A stretch of DNA of 64,000 bases from positions 682,001 to 746,000 of the forward strand of contig CAVRQM010000001.1 of the NCBI GenBank assembly GCA_963723455.1, written 5' to 3'. How positions within the stretch are numbered: position 1 is the first letter of the stretch; each line of letters starts with the position of its first letter. The DNA is from CAVRQM01 sp963723455. Lineage in GTDB: Bacteria; Pseudomonadota; Alphaproteobacteria; Acetobacterales; Acetobacteraceae. The position numbers and the translations under genes are program-made. A model generated the notes under the pieces. That model saw nothing but the letters and a program-made list of their open reading frames with translations, did no database searches and was not told where the DNA came from. Shown here one piece after another: positions 55,695 to 64,000 of this stretch.

Positions 55695-56918
55695 ATGGGG
55701 AACGAAACGCCACGCGGCCGCGTCTACGTGGCCGGCACCTGCGACACCAAGGGCCGCGAACTGGCCTATGTGCGCGACCTGATCGCCGGCGACGGCGCGA
55801 TCGCCGGTCCTGGTCGATCTGTCCACCTCCGGCGCGGCAGCGGCCGCCGACATCGCGGCGGCCGAGGTCGCGCGTCACCACCCGGACGGCGCGGCGGCGG
55901 TCTTCACCGGCGACCGCGGCGCGGCGGTCGGCCGCGATGGCGCATCGCCTTCGCGCGCTATATCCTGACGCGCGACGATGTCGCCGGGCTGATCGGCCTG
56001 GGCGGCTCGGGCAACACCGCGCTGGTGACGCCGGCGATGCAGGCACTGCCGGTGGGCGTGCCGAAGCTGATGGTCTCCACCGTGGCGTCGGGCAACGTGG
56101 CGCCGTATGTCGGCCCGTCCGACATCGCCATGATGTATTCGGTCACGGACATCGCCGGGCTGAACCGCATCTCGCGGCGCGTACTGGCCAACGCGGCGCA
56201 CGCGATCGCCGGCATGGCGCGCGCCGACGCACCCGCGCTCGACGACGAGCGTCCGGCGCTCGGCATCACCATGTTCGGGGTCACCACGCCCTGCGTCACC
56301 GAGGTCGCCCGCCTGCTCGAGCGCGATTACGACTGCCTGGTGTTCCACGCCACCGGCACCGGCGGCGCGTCGATGGAGAAGCTGGCGGACAGCGAGCCTG
56401 CTCGCCGGCATCATCGACGTGACCACTACCGAGGTCGCCGACATGCTGGTGGGCGGCGTGCTGGCCTGCACCGAGGACCGGCTGGGCGCGGTCGCGCGCA
56501 CGCGGCATCCCTTATGTCGGCTCGTGCGGCGCGCTCGACATGGTCAATTTCGGCGCACGCGGCAGCGTGCCGGAGAAGTTCGACGAACGCCGCCTGCATG
56601 TCCACAACCCGCAGGTGACGCTGATGCGGACCACGCCGGAGGAATGCGACGCGATCGGCGCCTGGATCGGCGAGCGGCTGAACCGCTGCGACGGGTCCGG
56701 TGCGCTTCCTGATCCCGATGGGCGGCGTCTCGGCCATCGACGCGCCGGGGCAGCCGTTCCACGATCCGCGCGCCGACGCCGCGCTGTTCGACGCGCTGGA
56801 GGCGACGATCCAGCAGACCAAGCACCGCCGCCTGATCCGCCTGCCGTACGCCATCAATGATCCGGTCTTCGCCGCCGCCCTGGTCGAACAGTTCCGCGCC
56901 ATCGCCACGGAGGCCTGA
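55695..56918 (+). CDS. Tm-1-like ATP-binding domain protein (UPF0261), frameshifted
   Basis: About 405-residue protein homologous to the N-terminal half of the tomato Tm-1 resistance protein and to bacterial/fungal UPF0261 proteins. GRVYVAGTCDTKGRELAYVR (opening signature), LIGLGGSGNTALVTPAMQAL, KLMVSTVASGNVAPYVGPSD, IAMMYSVTDIAGLNRISRRV, GITMFGVTTPCVTEVARLLE, LVFHATGTGGASMEKL, and the C-terminal FLIPMGGVSAIDAPGQPFHD. Breaks near 55806, 55935, 56398, 56508 and 56700. It ends 2 bases before the PEP-hydrolase-like gene, the other half of Tm-1. Confidence 0.9.
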
Positions 56919-56920
56919 CC

Positions 56921-57751
56921 ATGCCGCGCATCGCACGCAGCGCGCTGCTGGAGACATTCGCGGCCAAGGTGGCGCGACGCGAGCCGATCGTCGGCGGCGG
57001 CGCCGGCACCGGCCTGTCGGCGAAATGCGAGGAAGCCGGCGGCATCGACCTGATCGTGATCTACAACTCCGGCCGCTACCGGATGGCCGGCCGCGGCTCA
57101 CTGGCCGGCATCCTGGCCTATGGCAACGCCAATGACATCGTGCTGGAGATGGCGCGCGAGGTGCTGCCGGCCGTCGAGCGCACGCCGGTCCTGGCCGGGG
57201 TCAACGGCACCGATCCATTCTGTCATTTCGACCACTTCCTCGACCAGCTCAAGGCGATCGGCTTCTCCGGCATCCAGAACTTTCCCACAGTCGGCCTGAT
57301 CGACGGCACGCTCCGGGCCAATCTGGAGGAGACCGGAATGAGCTACGGGCTGGAGGTCGATCTGATCCGCCTCGCCCGCGAAAAGGACATGCTGACGACG
57401 CCCTATGTGTTCACCCCGGACGAGGCGCAGGCGATGACCGAGGCCGGGGCGGACATCATCGTGGCGCATATGGGCCTGACCACCGGCGGGGTGATCGGCG
57501 CGCAGACTGCGCTGACGCTGGCCGATGCAACGAGGCGGGTGAACGAGATCAGCGAGGTCGCGCGCACGGTGCGCTCGGACGTCATCGTCATCTGCCACGG
57601 CGGCCCGATCGCCACCCCGGAAGACGCGCAATACATCCTGGAGCATTGCGCCGACTGCCACGGCTTCTACGGCGCGTCGTCGATGGAGCGGCTGCCCGTC
57701 GAGCAGGCGCTGGTCGCGCAGACGCGCCGCTTCAAATCCCTCACCCGCTGA
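56921..57751 (+). CDS. Phosphoenolpyruvate-hydrolase-family TIM-barrel protein (Tm-1 C-terminal type)
   Basis: 276-residue TIM barrel of the PEP hydrolase-like family, intact. PIVGGGAGTGLSAKCEEAGG, IVIYNSGRYRMAGRGSLAGI, VLAGVNGTDPFCHFDHFLDQ, GFSGIQNFPTVGLIDGTLRA, DIIVAHMGLTTGGVIGAQTA, and GFYGASSMERLPVEQA. In plant Tm-1 this domain is fused behind the UPF0261 domain. Here the two are separate, adjacent genes with a 2-base gap, a strong functional link. The true reaction is unproven, and the name comes from distant similarity to PEP mutase/hydrolase barrels. Confidence 0.9.
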   Translation: MPRIARSALLETFAAKVARREPIVGGGAGTGLSAKCEEAGGIDLIVIYNSGRYRMAGRGSLAGILAYGNANDIVLEMAREVLPAVERTPVLAGVNGTDPFCHFDHFLDQLKAIGFSGIQNFPTVGLIDGTLRANLEETGMSYGLEVDLIRLAREKDMLTTPYVFTPDEAQAMTEAGADIIVAHMGLTTGGVIGAQTALTLADATRRVNEISEVARTVRSDVIVICHGGPIATPEDAQYILEHCADCHGFYGASSMERLPVEQALVAQTRRFKSLTR

Positions 57752-57764
57752 CCGGAGTCCTGGC

Positions 57765-58676
57765 ATGGCCCGCGCATACGCAAGCCGCATCATCGAGGCG
57801 CCGGTCGAGGCGGTGTGGGAAATGGTGCGCGATTTTTCAGCCCTGCCGCATTGGGTTGACGGCATCGGGCCGTGCCGGATCGAGGAGGGGCTGCCGCCGG
57901 ACGCGATCGGCTGCGTGCGCGCCTTCAGCCTCGGCGGGGGTCCGCCGGTGCGCGAGCGGCTGTTGTCGCTGGACGATGCGCGCTACCGCTTCGCCTACAA
58001 CTTCGAGACCCCGGCCTTCCCGGTGGCTAACTACCGCGCGGATTTCGAGCTGATCCCGGTCACGTCCGGCGAGCGCACGTTTGCGCAGTGGTCGGCGGAG
58101 TTCGACGAAGCGCCCGAGGATGCCGGCAAGTACGGTCCCATCATCTCGCGCGACGTGTTCGCCGGCGGCCTAGGCTCGCTGTCGCACAAGGCCGCCGGCC
58201 GGGCCGCGCCGGCCGGCGCGAGGCGGTGGCAGGGCTGGCGACCGGCCAAGGTGTTCTGTTCGTCGGCCCTCGCCGCGCCGCTCGCCGCCGTCTGGGGGCG
58301 GGCGCGCGACTTCGCCGGAATGGGCGCTTGGCACCCGGATGTGTCCGGCATGCACATCCAGGGCGGCGCGCGCGCCGACCAGGTGGGCGCCACGCGCGAC
58401 TTCTCGATGAATGGCGGCCACCTGCTTGAGCGGCTCACCTACCTGTCCGACGCCGAGCATGCCTATCGCTACACAATTGACGAGAGCGCGATGCCGTGGC
58501 TGCACTACCACGCCGGCCTGCGCTTCCATCCGGTGACGGCCGACGACACGACGGTGGGAGTGTGGACCGCCGATTGGCTGGCCGCGCCGCAGGACGACGT
58601 GGAGCTGATCCCTGCGATCCATGCCAACGTGTTCCAGAAGGCGTTCGACACCCTGGGCGCACTGCTGCGGCGATGA
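57765..58676 (+). CDS. Tandem SRPBCC (START-like) ligand-binding protein
   Basis: 303 residues, intact. Two SRPBCC domains: residues 1-140 (IIEAPVEAVWEMVRDFSALP...HWVDGIGPCRIEEG) and about 160-300 (ALAAPLAAVWGRARDFAGMG...AWHPDVSGMHIQGG, VGATRDFSMNGGHLLERLTY). These domains form hydrophobic pockets for lipids, polyketides or aromatics. GGAG before the ATG. It lies 13 bases after the TIM-barrel gene, so it is likely the third gene of the Tm-1 operon. It could bind the substrate or product. Confidence 0.85.
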   Translation: MARAYASRIIEAPVEAVWEMVRDFSALPHWVDGIGPCRIEEGLPPDAIGCVRAFSLGGGPPVRERLLSLDDARYRFAYNFETPAFPVANYRADFELIPVTSGERTFAQWSAEFDEAPEDAGKYGPIISRDVFAGGLGSLSHKAAGRAAPAGARRWQGWRPAKVFCSSALAAPLAAVWGRARDFAGMGAWHPDVSGMHIQGGARADQVGATRDFSMNGGHLLERLTYLSDAEHAYRYTIDESAMPWLHYHAGLRFHPVTADDTTVGVWTADWLAAPQDDVELIPAIHANVFQKAFDTLGALLRR

Positions 58677-58759
58677 CCTGCCCGGAAGTCGTCGTTGGCG
58701 CTCGCGCACCAACACCGCCGGCGCGCTGCCGCTCCAGGGCGAGATTTCTGTCAAGATCA

Positions 58760-58807
58760 CGTCAGATCCGAGGCGCCCCCACAGCGGCTGGGGGTCAAGA
58801 TCTGACG
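58760..58807. terminator. Nested hairpin between convergent genes
   Basis: Outer arms CGTCAGATC/GATCTGACG (9 bp, perfect) enclose inner arms CCCCCA/TGGGGG (6 bp). It lies 84 bases after the SRPBCC stop and 99 bases before the esterase stop on the other strand, so it is placed for a two-way terminator. There is no T run. Confidence 0.5.
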
Positions 58808-58905
58808 CGGACAAGTCCAGCATCCACCGTTACCGAAGGAACACCGGGAACGTTGGTTGTAGCCCGGCCTGAAGCGGCAACGTCGCGGCACGCGGAGATT
58901 ACCCG

Positions 58906-59700
58906 TCAAAAGTACATCGTTTTGCCGAAAAAGGCGATCTCGGCATTGTAGATCGCCTGCTGCTGCGCCGTGGTCAGGCCGTGCATGACGTGCCCGCCAA
59001 CATAGTAGTGGACCCAATACGCGATGCTTGCGGCTTTCAGCGCCGCCACGAGCGCCTGAGCATTTTGAACGTTGACTGTCGGGTCGTTGACGCCCTGCGT
59101 GATATAAGCCGAGGGCGTGCTCTTGGACACGTCCTGCAGGATGCTGCGACCGCTGTTCACCATGCCTGTCGGCCCGGAATTGTCGGCCACGCAATTGACT
59201 TTGACCAATTCTGTTGGATACAGGTTGGCGCGGTCGCCTGCAAGTATCGTGTCGGTAAATCCTGCCGCCATGGCCAACGTGGCTCCGGCCGACCAGCCGT
59301 CCATGCATGCGTAGGACTTGTCAACTCCGTATTTCACGGCGTTCGCGCGCATGAATCGAAGTGCGAGCTGGACATCTTCGATCTGCGCCGTGCTGTAACC
59401 CGTCAGGCGGTAATTGATATTGGCCACAACGAAGCCGCCGCGGGACGCGATCTCGCCAGCCCGTCCATCCATCCAGCCGTCGGCTTGACCGTACCAGAAC
59501 GATCCCCCGTGAATAAGAATTACCAGCGGACGCGGCGAGGAGAACACTCCTGCCGGAGGTGTCCAGATATTCATGGTTTCCAGCGGATCCGGACCATACG
59601 CAACGTTTCTCTGTACCGAGCCGGCGCGCGAGGTAGAACTGACTGCGACGAGCGATGCTGCCGCAAAGGTAACCGCACACAAGAACCGGGAGTAGATCAT
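58906..59700 (-). CDS. Secreted alpha/beta-hydrolase (esterase/lipase, BD-FAE-like)
   Basis: 264 residues with a signal peptide (MIYSRFLCAVTFAAASLVAV, cleavage near SRAG). The oxyanion motif is VILIHGGSFWYG, catalytic Ser in MDGWSAGATLAMAAG, Asp in ITQGVNDPTVN, and His in YVGGHVMHGL. This is a carboxylesterase/acyl-hydrolase of the HSL/feruloyl-like group, probably acting outside the cell or in the periplasm. Six Cys-free strands, intact frame. G+C is lower than in its neighbours, so it may have been acquired. It is convergent with the Tm-1 operon. Confidence 0.85.
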   Translation of the reverse strand: MIYSRFLCAVTFAAASLVAVSSTSRAGSVQRNVAYGPDPLETMNIWTPPAGVFSSPRPLVILIHGGSFWYGQADGWMDGRAGEIASRGGFVVANINYRLTGYSTAQIEDVQLALRFMRANAVKYGVDKSYACMDGWSAGATLAMAAGFTDTILAGDRANLYPTELVKVNCVADNSGPTGMVNSGRSILQDVSKSTPSAYITQGVNDPTVNVQNAQALVAALKAASIAYWVHYYVGGHVMHGLTTAQQQAIYNAEIAFFGKTMYF

Positions 59701-60170
59701 CGGGTTTCTTCCTGCTGATCTGAGATGTTGGTGGGAAGGAGTGGCGCCTGGCTCGCATGGGCCGCGACGGGCGCAAGCATGGAAGCCGCTTCCAGAGCGG
59801 TGACTACGAGCCCTGATGTATACTAAATAGATAAGTTATCGGCATCCTCGGGCAGCAACATAGGACCGTCGCAATCAAGCGCACCTGTGCTTGAGCAACC
59901 GACGTTTGATTTCATGGACCGTTCGCGAGTTCTCATCTCCCGGTCAGTAATAGGTTACCCCGCTGATCGGGAACGCAAACGGCGCGCCACCTACGCGTTA
60001 AAAAGCCTGTCAAGCCTGTCAAGAATCAATTAATAGTGAGCAGCGGGCCTGGGCATGAGTGTTCCGAACCTGATGCTTGCTCGGATCGCGGCAGGGAGCT
60101 CCGCCATGGGAGCCTTGTTGCCTATGAGTCACACCATCCATCGGATCGTGTCAGACGTTCCCATCCGAGT
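59701..60170. other. Intergenic stretch with one short tandem repeat
   Basis: 470 bases of lower G+C with no convincing gene. It contains a perfect 9-bp tandem repeat, GCCTGTCAA twice, at 60005-60022, and an AT-rich patch at 59818-59838 that may hold the esterase promoter. Nothing else is recognised. Confidence 0.6.
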
Positions 60171-60821
60171 TCACCTGTGGATAAAGCGCGTTCTCAGACT
60201 GCCCGCCATCGTCTGCAGGATCAGGCAGCACGAGGCCGACCCCGCGTCGATCGTGCCGCGCGACCGCTCACCGAGCCTCGCCGCGCGGCCGATGTGCGCC
60301 ATCATGTCCTTCGTCGCATTCCTCCCCTTCTCGGCCGCCGCCGACAGCGCATCGAGGCTGCCGGCGAAGTCGCGCCCCGCCTGCTGGGCCGCGTCGAAGG
60401 CTTCCAGCGCCGGTATGAGCGTATCAAGCAACGTCTTGTCGCCCTGCTTGGCCGAGCCGAGATCCTGCACGCCCGCCAGCCCCGCATGGAGCATTCTGCT
60501 GAACAGCGGCGCGTCCAGGGTCGCGGCCCCGGCGATCGCCCCAGCCATATCCAGGAAGAAGGTGCCGTAGAGCGGCCCCATGGAGCCGCCGATGCCCTCC
60601 AGCAAAGTCTCGCCCAACATGGTGAACGCCGCCGCCAGCCCCTCCCTGCCGTCGCCGATCGCCTCGGCGGCCCGCGAAAATCCCTTGCTCATGTTGATGC
60701 CGTGGTCGCCGTCGCCGATTGCGCCGTCGATTTCCGACAGCCAGGCGCGGTTGGCATTGATCGCCGCCACCAAGTCCAGCACCACGCCTCCGGCATCGGC
60801 CAGCTTCACCTCGTCGCTCAT
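60171..60821 (-). CDS. dhaL: Dihydroxyacetone-kinase-type DhaL subunit
   Basis: 216-residue nucleotide-binding half of a two-part ketose kinase. The Mg/ADP site is EIDGAIGDGDHGINMSKGF. Then LGETLLEGIGGSMGPLYGTF, SAKQGDKTLLDTLIPALEAF, and GRNATKDMMAHIGRAARLGE followed by Arg/Asp-rich ends. Frame intact. It overlaps dhaK by 4 bases (ATGA). No dhaM phosphocarrier lies in the window, so it may use ATP. With the SDR and RpiB-like genes it fits an erythrulose kinase as well as a dihydroxyacetone kinase. Confidence 0.9.
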   Translation of the reverse strand: MSDEVKLADAGGVVLDLVAAINANRAWLSEIDGAIGDGDHGINMSKGFSRAAEAIGDGREGLAAAFTMLGETLLEGIGGSMGPLYGTFFLDMAGAIAGAATLDAPLFSRMLHAGLAGVQDLGSAKQGDKTLLDTLIPALEAFDAAQQAGRDFAGSLDALSAAAEKGRNATKDMMAHIGRAARLGERSRGTIDAGSASCCLILQTMAGSLRTRFIHR

Positions 60822-61834
60822 GCTCTCGCTTCCTGGGCCACCTGCACCAGTCCGAGGCAGCGGGCGGGGGCAGCCACCCAGCGCGCCAGGTCGGCGTCCA
60901 GCCGCATGATCGTCAACGTCACGCCCTGCATCTCCAGCGAGGTGAACAGGTTGCCGATGAACGGCTGGCGAATGGTCATGCTCCTCGCCTCCAGCACCTC
61001 GGCCACGCGGTCGTACAGGATGTACAGCTCCATGACCGGCGTCGCGCCCAGGCCCGAGACCAGCACCGCCACCTCGTCGCCTGTGGCGAACGGCAGGTCG
61101 GGCAAGATCGTATCCAGCAGGAGGTCGGCCATCTCGCGCGCGGGGCGGGTCGGCATGACCTCGACGCCCGGCTCGCCATGATGGCCGATGCCAACCTCCA
61201 TCTGGCCGGCGGCGATGGAAAAGTTGGGCTTGCCGACGGCGGCGATGGTGCAGGGCGCCAAGCCGATCCCGACGCTGCGGGTGTTGTCGATCGCCTTCTG
61301 CGCGGCGGCGATCACGCCGTCCAGGTCCAGACCCTCGTCGGCAGCGGCGGCGCCCACCTTCCACATCAGGATCTCTCCGGCGACGCCGCGACGCTTGGCG
61401 GGCTCGTCGCGCGGCGCGGAGGCCACGTCGTCGTTGGCGACCACCGTCTTGACGACGATCCCCTTCGCCGCGGCCTGCCTGACCGCCATCCTGACATTCA
61501 TGTTGTCGCCGGCGTAGTTGCCGTAAAGGCAGGCGATGCCGGCGCCGCCATCGGCGGCCACGCAGGCGTCCACAAAGCTTTTGGCGGTCGGCGACGAGAA
61601 TATCTCGCCCACCGCCACGGCATCCACCATGCCTGGGCCGACATAGCCCAGGAACGCCGGTTCGTGGCCAGATCCGCCGCCGGTGACGATGCCGACCTTG
61701 CCCGGTCTCGGCGCCGCCGCCGAGCGCAGCGCGCGCGGGTTGTCGGTCGCCACCAGCAGGTCGGGATGGGCGCGCAAATAGCCCTTCAGCGCGTCCTCGA
61801 CCACCTGGTCGGGGTCATTGATGATCCGGTTCAT
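60818..61834 (-). CDS. dhaK: Dihydroxyacetone-kinase-type DhaK subunit
   Basis: 338-residue substrate-binding half of the ketose kinase. GIVTGGGSGHEPAFLGYVGP, CLYGNYAGDNMNVRMA, VKTVVANDDVASAPRDEP and the substrate-binding His segment MEVGIGHHGEPGVEVMPTRP, in which the second His forms a covalent hemiaminal with the ketose carbonyl in this family. The start is set by AAGGGGAC 6 bases before the ATG. Its stop overlaps dhaL. It follows the SDR gene by 37 bases, so they are one operon. Confidence 0.93.
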   Translation of the reverse strand: MNRIINDPDQVVEDALKGYLRAHPDLLVATDNPRALRSAAAPRPGKVGIVTGGGSGHEPAFLGYVGPGMVDAVAVGEIFSSPTAKSFVDACVAADGGAGIACLYGNYAGDNMNVRMAVRQAAAKGIVVKTVVANDDVASAPRDEPAKRRGVAGEILMWKVGAAAADEGLDLDGVIAAAQKAIDNTRSVGIGLAPCTIAAVGKPNFSIAAGQMEVGIGHHGEPGVEVMPTRPAREMADLLLDTILPDLPFATGDEVAVLVSGLGATPVMELYILYDRVAEVLEARSMTIRQPFIGNLFTSLEMQGVTLTIMRLDADLARWVAAPARCLGLVQVAQEARA

Positions 61835-61871
61835 GAAGACGTCCCCTTTGCGCCCTGCCGCGTGCCGCTGC

Positions 61872-62636
61872 CTATTGAATCGTGTAGCCGCCATCGACTA
61901 CCAGGTTCTCGCCGGTGATCATCGACGCGCCGCCGCTGGCAAGGTACAGCGCCGCGAGCGCCACCTCCTCGGGCTGCGCGAACCGCCCGGTCGGAATCTT
62001 GCGCTTCATCGCCACCCCGATCTCGCCGGCCCAGGCGCGGCGGCCCAGTTCGGTCTCGACCACGGTCGGCGAGATGGCGTTGACGGTAATGCCGTGCTTG
62101 GCCCACTCCGCCGCCAGCACACGGGTCAGCCCCAACAGCCCGGCCTTGCTGGTGCAGTAGGCGAGGTGGCCGTCCAGCGCCACGAAGCTCGCCTGGCTGG
62201 CCAGGTTGACGATGCGGCCGGCGCCAGACTGGCAAAGCGGCTGGAACGCCGCGCGGGCCATCAAGAACGGCGCCCGCAGGTTGACCGCCATCGTCGCGTC
62301 CCACTCCGCGTCGCTCACCTGCTCGGCCGGCCCCAGAAGCACGATCCCCGCGTTGTTGATCAGCACATCCAGGCGGTCATGCGCCTCGATCGCCATGCCG
62401 ACAATCCGCTCGGCCTCGCCCGGATCAGTCACGTCCGCGACGATCGCCACATGGCCCTCGCCGGGCAGACCCAGGGCGGCCTGCTCGACCGCCTCGCTGC
62501 GGTCAGCCAGCGCCAGATGCGCCCCGCGCGCTGCGAACACCTGGGCGATCGCCTGCCCGATGCCGGCCGCGCCGCCGGTCACCAGCACCACCTTTCCGGT
62601 CATGTCGAACGCCGTCTCGAAGCTGTAGCTGGCCAT
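61872..62636 (-). CDS. SDR dehydrogenase, possible tetritol (threitol) dehydrogenase
   Basis: 254-residue NAD(P)-dependent oxidoreductase, intact. Cofactor motif VLVTGGAAGIGQAIAQ, Asp for NAD preference after the second strand (ALADRSEA), VLINNAG, Ser-Tyr-Lys in LASQASF and YCTSKAGLLG, and end LVVDGGYTIQ. Its start has GGGGGGA 2-3 bases upstream. It resembles the polyol dehydrogenases GolD/DthD, which oxidise D-threitol or glycerol-like polyols. Leading an operon with dhaK-dhaL, it would make the ketotetrose that the kinase phosphorylates. The substrate is inferred from context. Confidence 0.85.
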   Translation of the reverse strand: MASYSFETAFDMTGKVVLVTGGAAGIGQAIAQVFAARGAHLALADRSEAVEQAALGLPGEGHVAIVADVTDPGEAERIVGMAIEAHDRLDVLINNAGIVLLGPAEQVSDAEWDATMAVNLRAPFLMARAAFQPLCQSGAGRIVNLASQASFVALDGHLAYCTSKAGLLGLTRVLAAEWAKHGITVNAISPTVVETELGRRAWAGEIGVAMKRKIPTGRFAQPEEVALAALYLASGGASMITGENLVVDGGYTIQ

Positions 62637-62865
62637 TTCCCCCCGCCGATTGCTTGCCCGCCGAGCGTGACGCGAATTTTTTTTGCCCAGCGTGGTATTT
62701 TCTTCATCTGACTTTTCGCGCGACGCCATGCGGTGTCAATGGCCTAGAGGTGTCAAGCCTCCGGCGGCGGCTATCGGCCGGGCTGGGGAGCGCTGTCGCC
62801 GGTACCTGACGGGCCGCCGCGGCCAACCTTCATCTCCGCGCAGCGGCAGCGAACGGGAGAGCGCC
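62637..62865. promoter_or_regulatory. Divergent promoter region of the tetritol-type cluster
   Basis: 229 bases between the divergent SDR-dhaK-dhaL operon and the rpiB-like gene. An AT-rich block at 62680-62720, including eight T at 62679-62686, stands out in otherwise very GC-rich DNA and is the likely promoter site. No operator repeat was found, and no regulator gene lies in the window. Confidence 0.4.
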
Positions 62866-63339
62866 ATGACCATAGCGATCGGCTGCGACGAAGCCGCCTT
62901 CGCGCTGAAGGAGACGCTGAAGCGCGCGCTCCAGGATCAGGGTCACGCGATCCAGGATTACGGCACGCACGCAGAGGGTGAGACGGCCGCCTACCCGGAT
63001 GTGGCCTTCGCGGTGGCCGGGGCCGTGGCCGCCGGCCGGCACCAGCGCGGGGTGCTGCTGTGCGGCACCGGCATCGGCATGGCGATCAGCGCCAATAAGG
63101 TGCCCGGGGTGCGCGCCGCCCAGTGCCACGACACTTATTCGGCCGAGCGCGCCCGCAAGAGCAACGACGCGCAGATCATCTGCATCGGAGCGCGGGTGGT
63201 CGGGCCGGAGCTGGCTAAGACAATTATCGCGGCCTGGATGGCCAGCGAGTTCGAGGGCGGCCAGTCAGCCGCCAAGATCGAGCGCATCGCCGCGTATGAG
63301 GCGGCGGCGCAGGAACCGGCGCCGGCCCGCGCCGCCTAG
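62866..63339 (+). CDS. RpiB/LacAB-family sugar-phosphate isomerase
   Basis: 157-residue aldose-ketose isomerase, intact. IAIGCDEAAFALKETLKRAL (the usual SDH is CDE here), GVLLCGTGIGMAISANKVPG with the catalytic Cys, and AAQCHDTYSAERARKSNDAQ with the base His, followed by ICIGARVVGPELAKTIIAAW. The RKSNDAQ segment replaces the REHNDAN common in ribose-5-phosphate isomerases, as seen in erythrulose-phosphate isomerases of this family. It starts after GGGAGA and is divergent from the SDR-dhaKL operon. Either ribose-5-P or a tetrulose-phosphate is the substrate, and context favours the latter. Confidence 0.9.
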   Translation: MTIAIGCDEAAFALKETLKRALQDQGHAIQDYGTHAEGETAAYPDVAFAVAGAVAAGRHQRGVLLCGTGIGMAISANKVPGVRAAQCHDTYSAERARKSNDAQIICIGARVVGPELAKTIIAAWMASEFEGGQSAAKIERIAAYEAAAQEPAPARAA

Positions 63340-63444
63340 CCTCCGAACTCGGCCACGCCGGCCGGCCGTCGGGCGGATGGCTGGCCCGCCGGCCGGGCCG
63401 CCGCGGCGGCAGCTTCGGCCTGGATGATACGGACTGGGGTGTGT

Positions 63445-64000
63445 ATGCATCCCTTTTGGCAAGCGGCACGCTTGAGGGCAGAGACCTATTCACACATTCC
63501 CGACCCTTTTTTCGTGCCCGGCAGACGGACGATCCCGGGGATCACGCTGTTGACATTCCCCGGCGACGGCGAGTCGAAAGGCCGCCGGCCCGCGCTGTCC
63601 CGCCTTGACCGTCCCGCACCTGGTCTGGGCTGGCGCGCGCGCCGTCGCCTGGCGCGCGAGGCCGCCCTACTGCGCGCCAGCCCGCTATTCGACGCGGATT
63701 GGTACAGAGAGCATTGCACCGAGGCAGACCGCGAGGACTGCGACCCGGTCCTGCACTATCTTGTGACCGGCGCGCTCGCGGGGCTGGATCCGGGGCCAGA
63801 GTTCAGCACCGAGGAATACAACGCCGCCAATCCGGATGTCGCCGCCTCCGGCCTTAACCCGCTCGCCCACTATCTCGCGCACGGCCTCGCCGAGCGCCGC
63901 GCGCTGCGCGTGACTGCGGCATTGACGCCGCCTGCTGTGGTGCAGGGCGGCAGCGCGAGCCGCCGGCAACCGCCGCTACGGGCGTCGCTCAGGTCCCTGC
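63445..64000 (+). CDS. Start of a glycosyltransferase-associated repeat protein, runs off the window
   Basis: Open frame to the last base. The start is uncertain: the ATG at 63445 is one option, others lie at 63424 and 63514. Residues LFDADWYREH...DPVLHYLVTGALAGLDPG and EFSTEEYNAANPDVAASGLN, PLAHYLAHGLAERRALR are two copies of a repeat (F-D-x-x-W/Y-Y ... NPDVA ... G-x-x-PLxHYLxxG) found at the front of large bacterial glycosyltransferases and polysaccharide biosynthesis proteins. The enzyme domain itself would be beyond the window. Confidence 0.65.
   Translation, partial: MHPFWQAARLRAETYSHIPDPFFVPGRRTIPGITLLTFPGDGESKGRRPALSRLDRPAPGLGWRARRRLAREAALLRASPLFDADWYREHCTEADREDCDPVLHYLVTGALAGLDPGPEFSTEEYNAANPDVAASGLNPLAHYLAHGLAERRALRVTAALTPPAVVQGGSASRRQPPLRASLRSL

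Noticed and set aside
60055..60570. Plus-strand gene starting MSVPNLMLARIAAGSS
   Set aside because: From 60171 on it is antisense to dhaL, and the first 40 codons match nothing.

Overview
The window is about 70% GC DNA from a proteobacterium, most likely an alphaproteobacterium of the Acetobacteraceae type. That is inferred from yqeY-dnaG-rpoD, carA-carB-greA, an NtrC-type DctBD/DctA system and the general codon use. No rRNA, tRNA or CRISPR array was seen.

Layout. 1-3967: end of a sugar-type (CUT2) ABC transporter operon with two permeases and an HDAC-like amidohydrolase. 3975-9827: C4-dicarboxylate uptake, with dctA and an exported beta-propeller gene on the minus strand behind a good sigma-54 promoter, divergent from dctB-dctD. 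9893-13330: comM, an SDR oxidoreductase and a SIS-domain sugar-phosphate isomerase/deaminase. 13335-23420: an acquired island of lower and mixed GC. It holds a 5'-truncated TraA relaxase, a FitAB/VapBC-like toxin-antitoxin pair, a broken type I restriction-modification system (hsdM, hsdS with an IS3-family insertion, hsdR) and an HD-domain phosphohydrolase overlapping a small YwgA/Panacea-like gene. 23591-37717: core and envelope genes (2Fe-2S protein, smpB, dapA, slt, pgpA, DUF2252, pncC/cinA, AmpG-like permease, phosphoesterase, MFS and ArsB/NhaD transporters, TrxR-like oxidoreductase, alcohol dehydrogenase, small stress-type proteins). 37765-41105: a graveyard of IS701, IS3, IS1182 and ISAs1 fragments. 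41211-56918: secreted protein, GNAT enzyme, rpoD, dnaG, yqeY, HTH gene, carA, a small unknown gene, carB, greA, ilvA, a class V aminotransferase, an unknown gene and a Tm-1-like protein. 56921-63339: PEP-hydrolase-like TIM barrel, double SRPBCC protein, secreted esterase, and a dhaL-dhaK-SDR operon divergent from an RpiB-like isomerase, which together look like a tetritol/erythrulose pathway. 63445-64000: start of a polysaccharide-biosynthesis-type protein that runs off the window.

A warning governs the whole annotation. Single-base frameshifts are extremely common at about 15-35 kb and 41-57 kb, and they hit essential genes (rpoD, dnaG, carA, carB, greA, dapA). In most breaks resolved by hand, dropping one extra base restores the family consensus. 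I therefore treat them as sequence/assembly errors rather than pseudogenes, except where an in-frame stop, truncation or IS insertion gives independent evidence. Coordinates of broken genes span the whole locus across the breaks.
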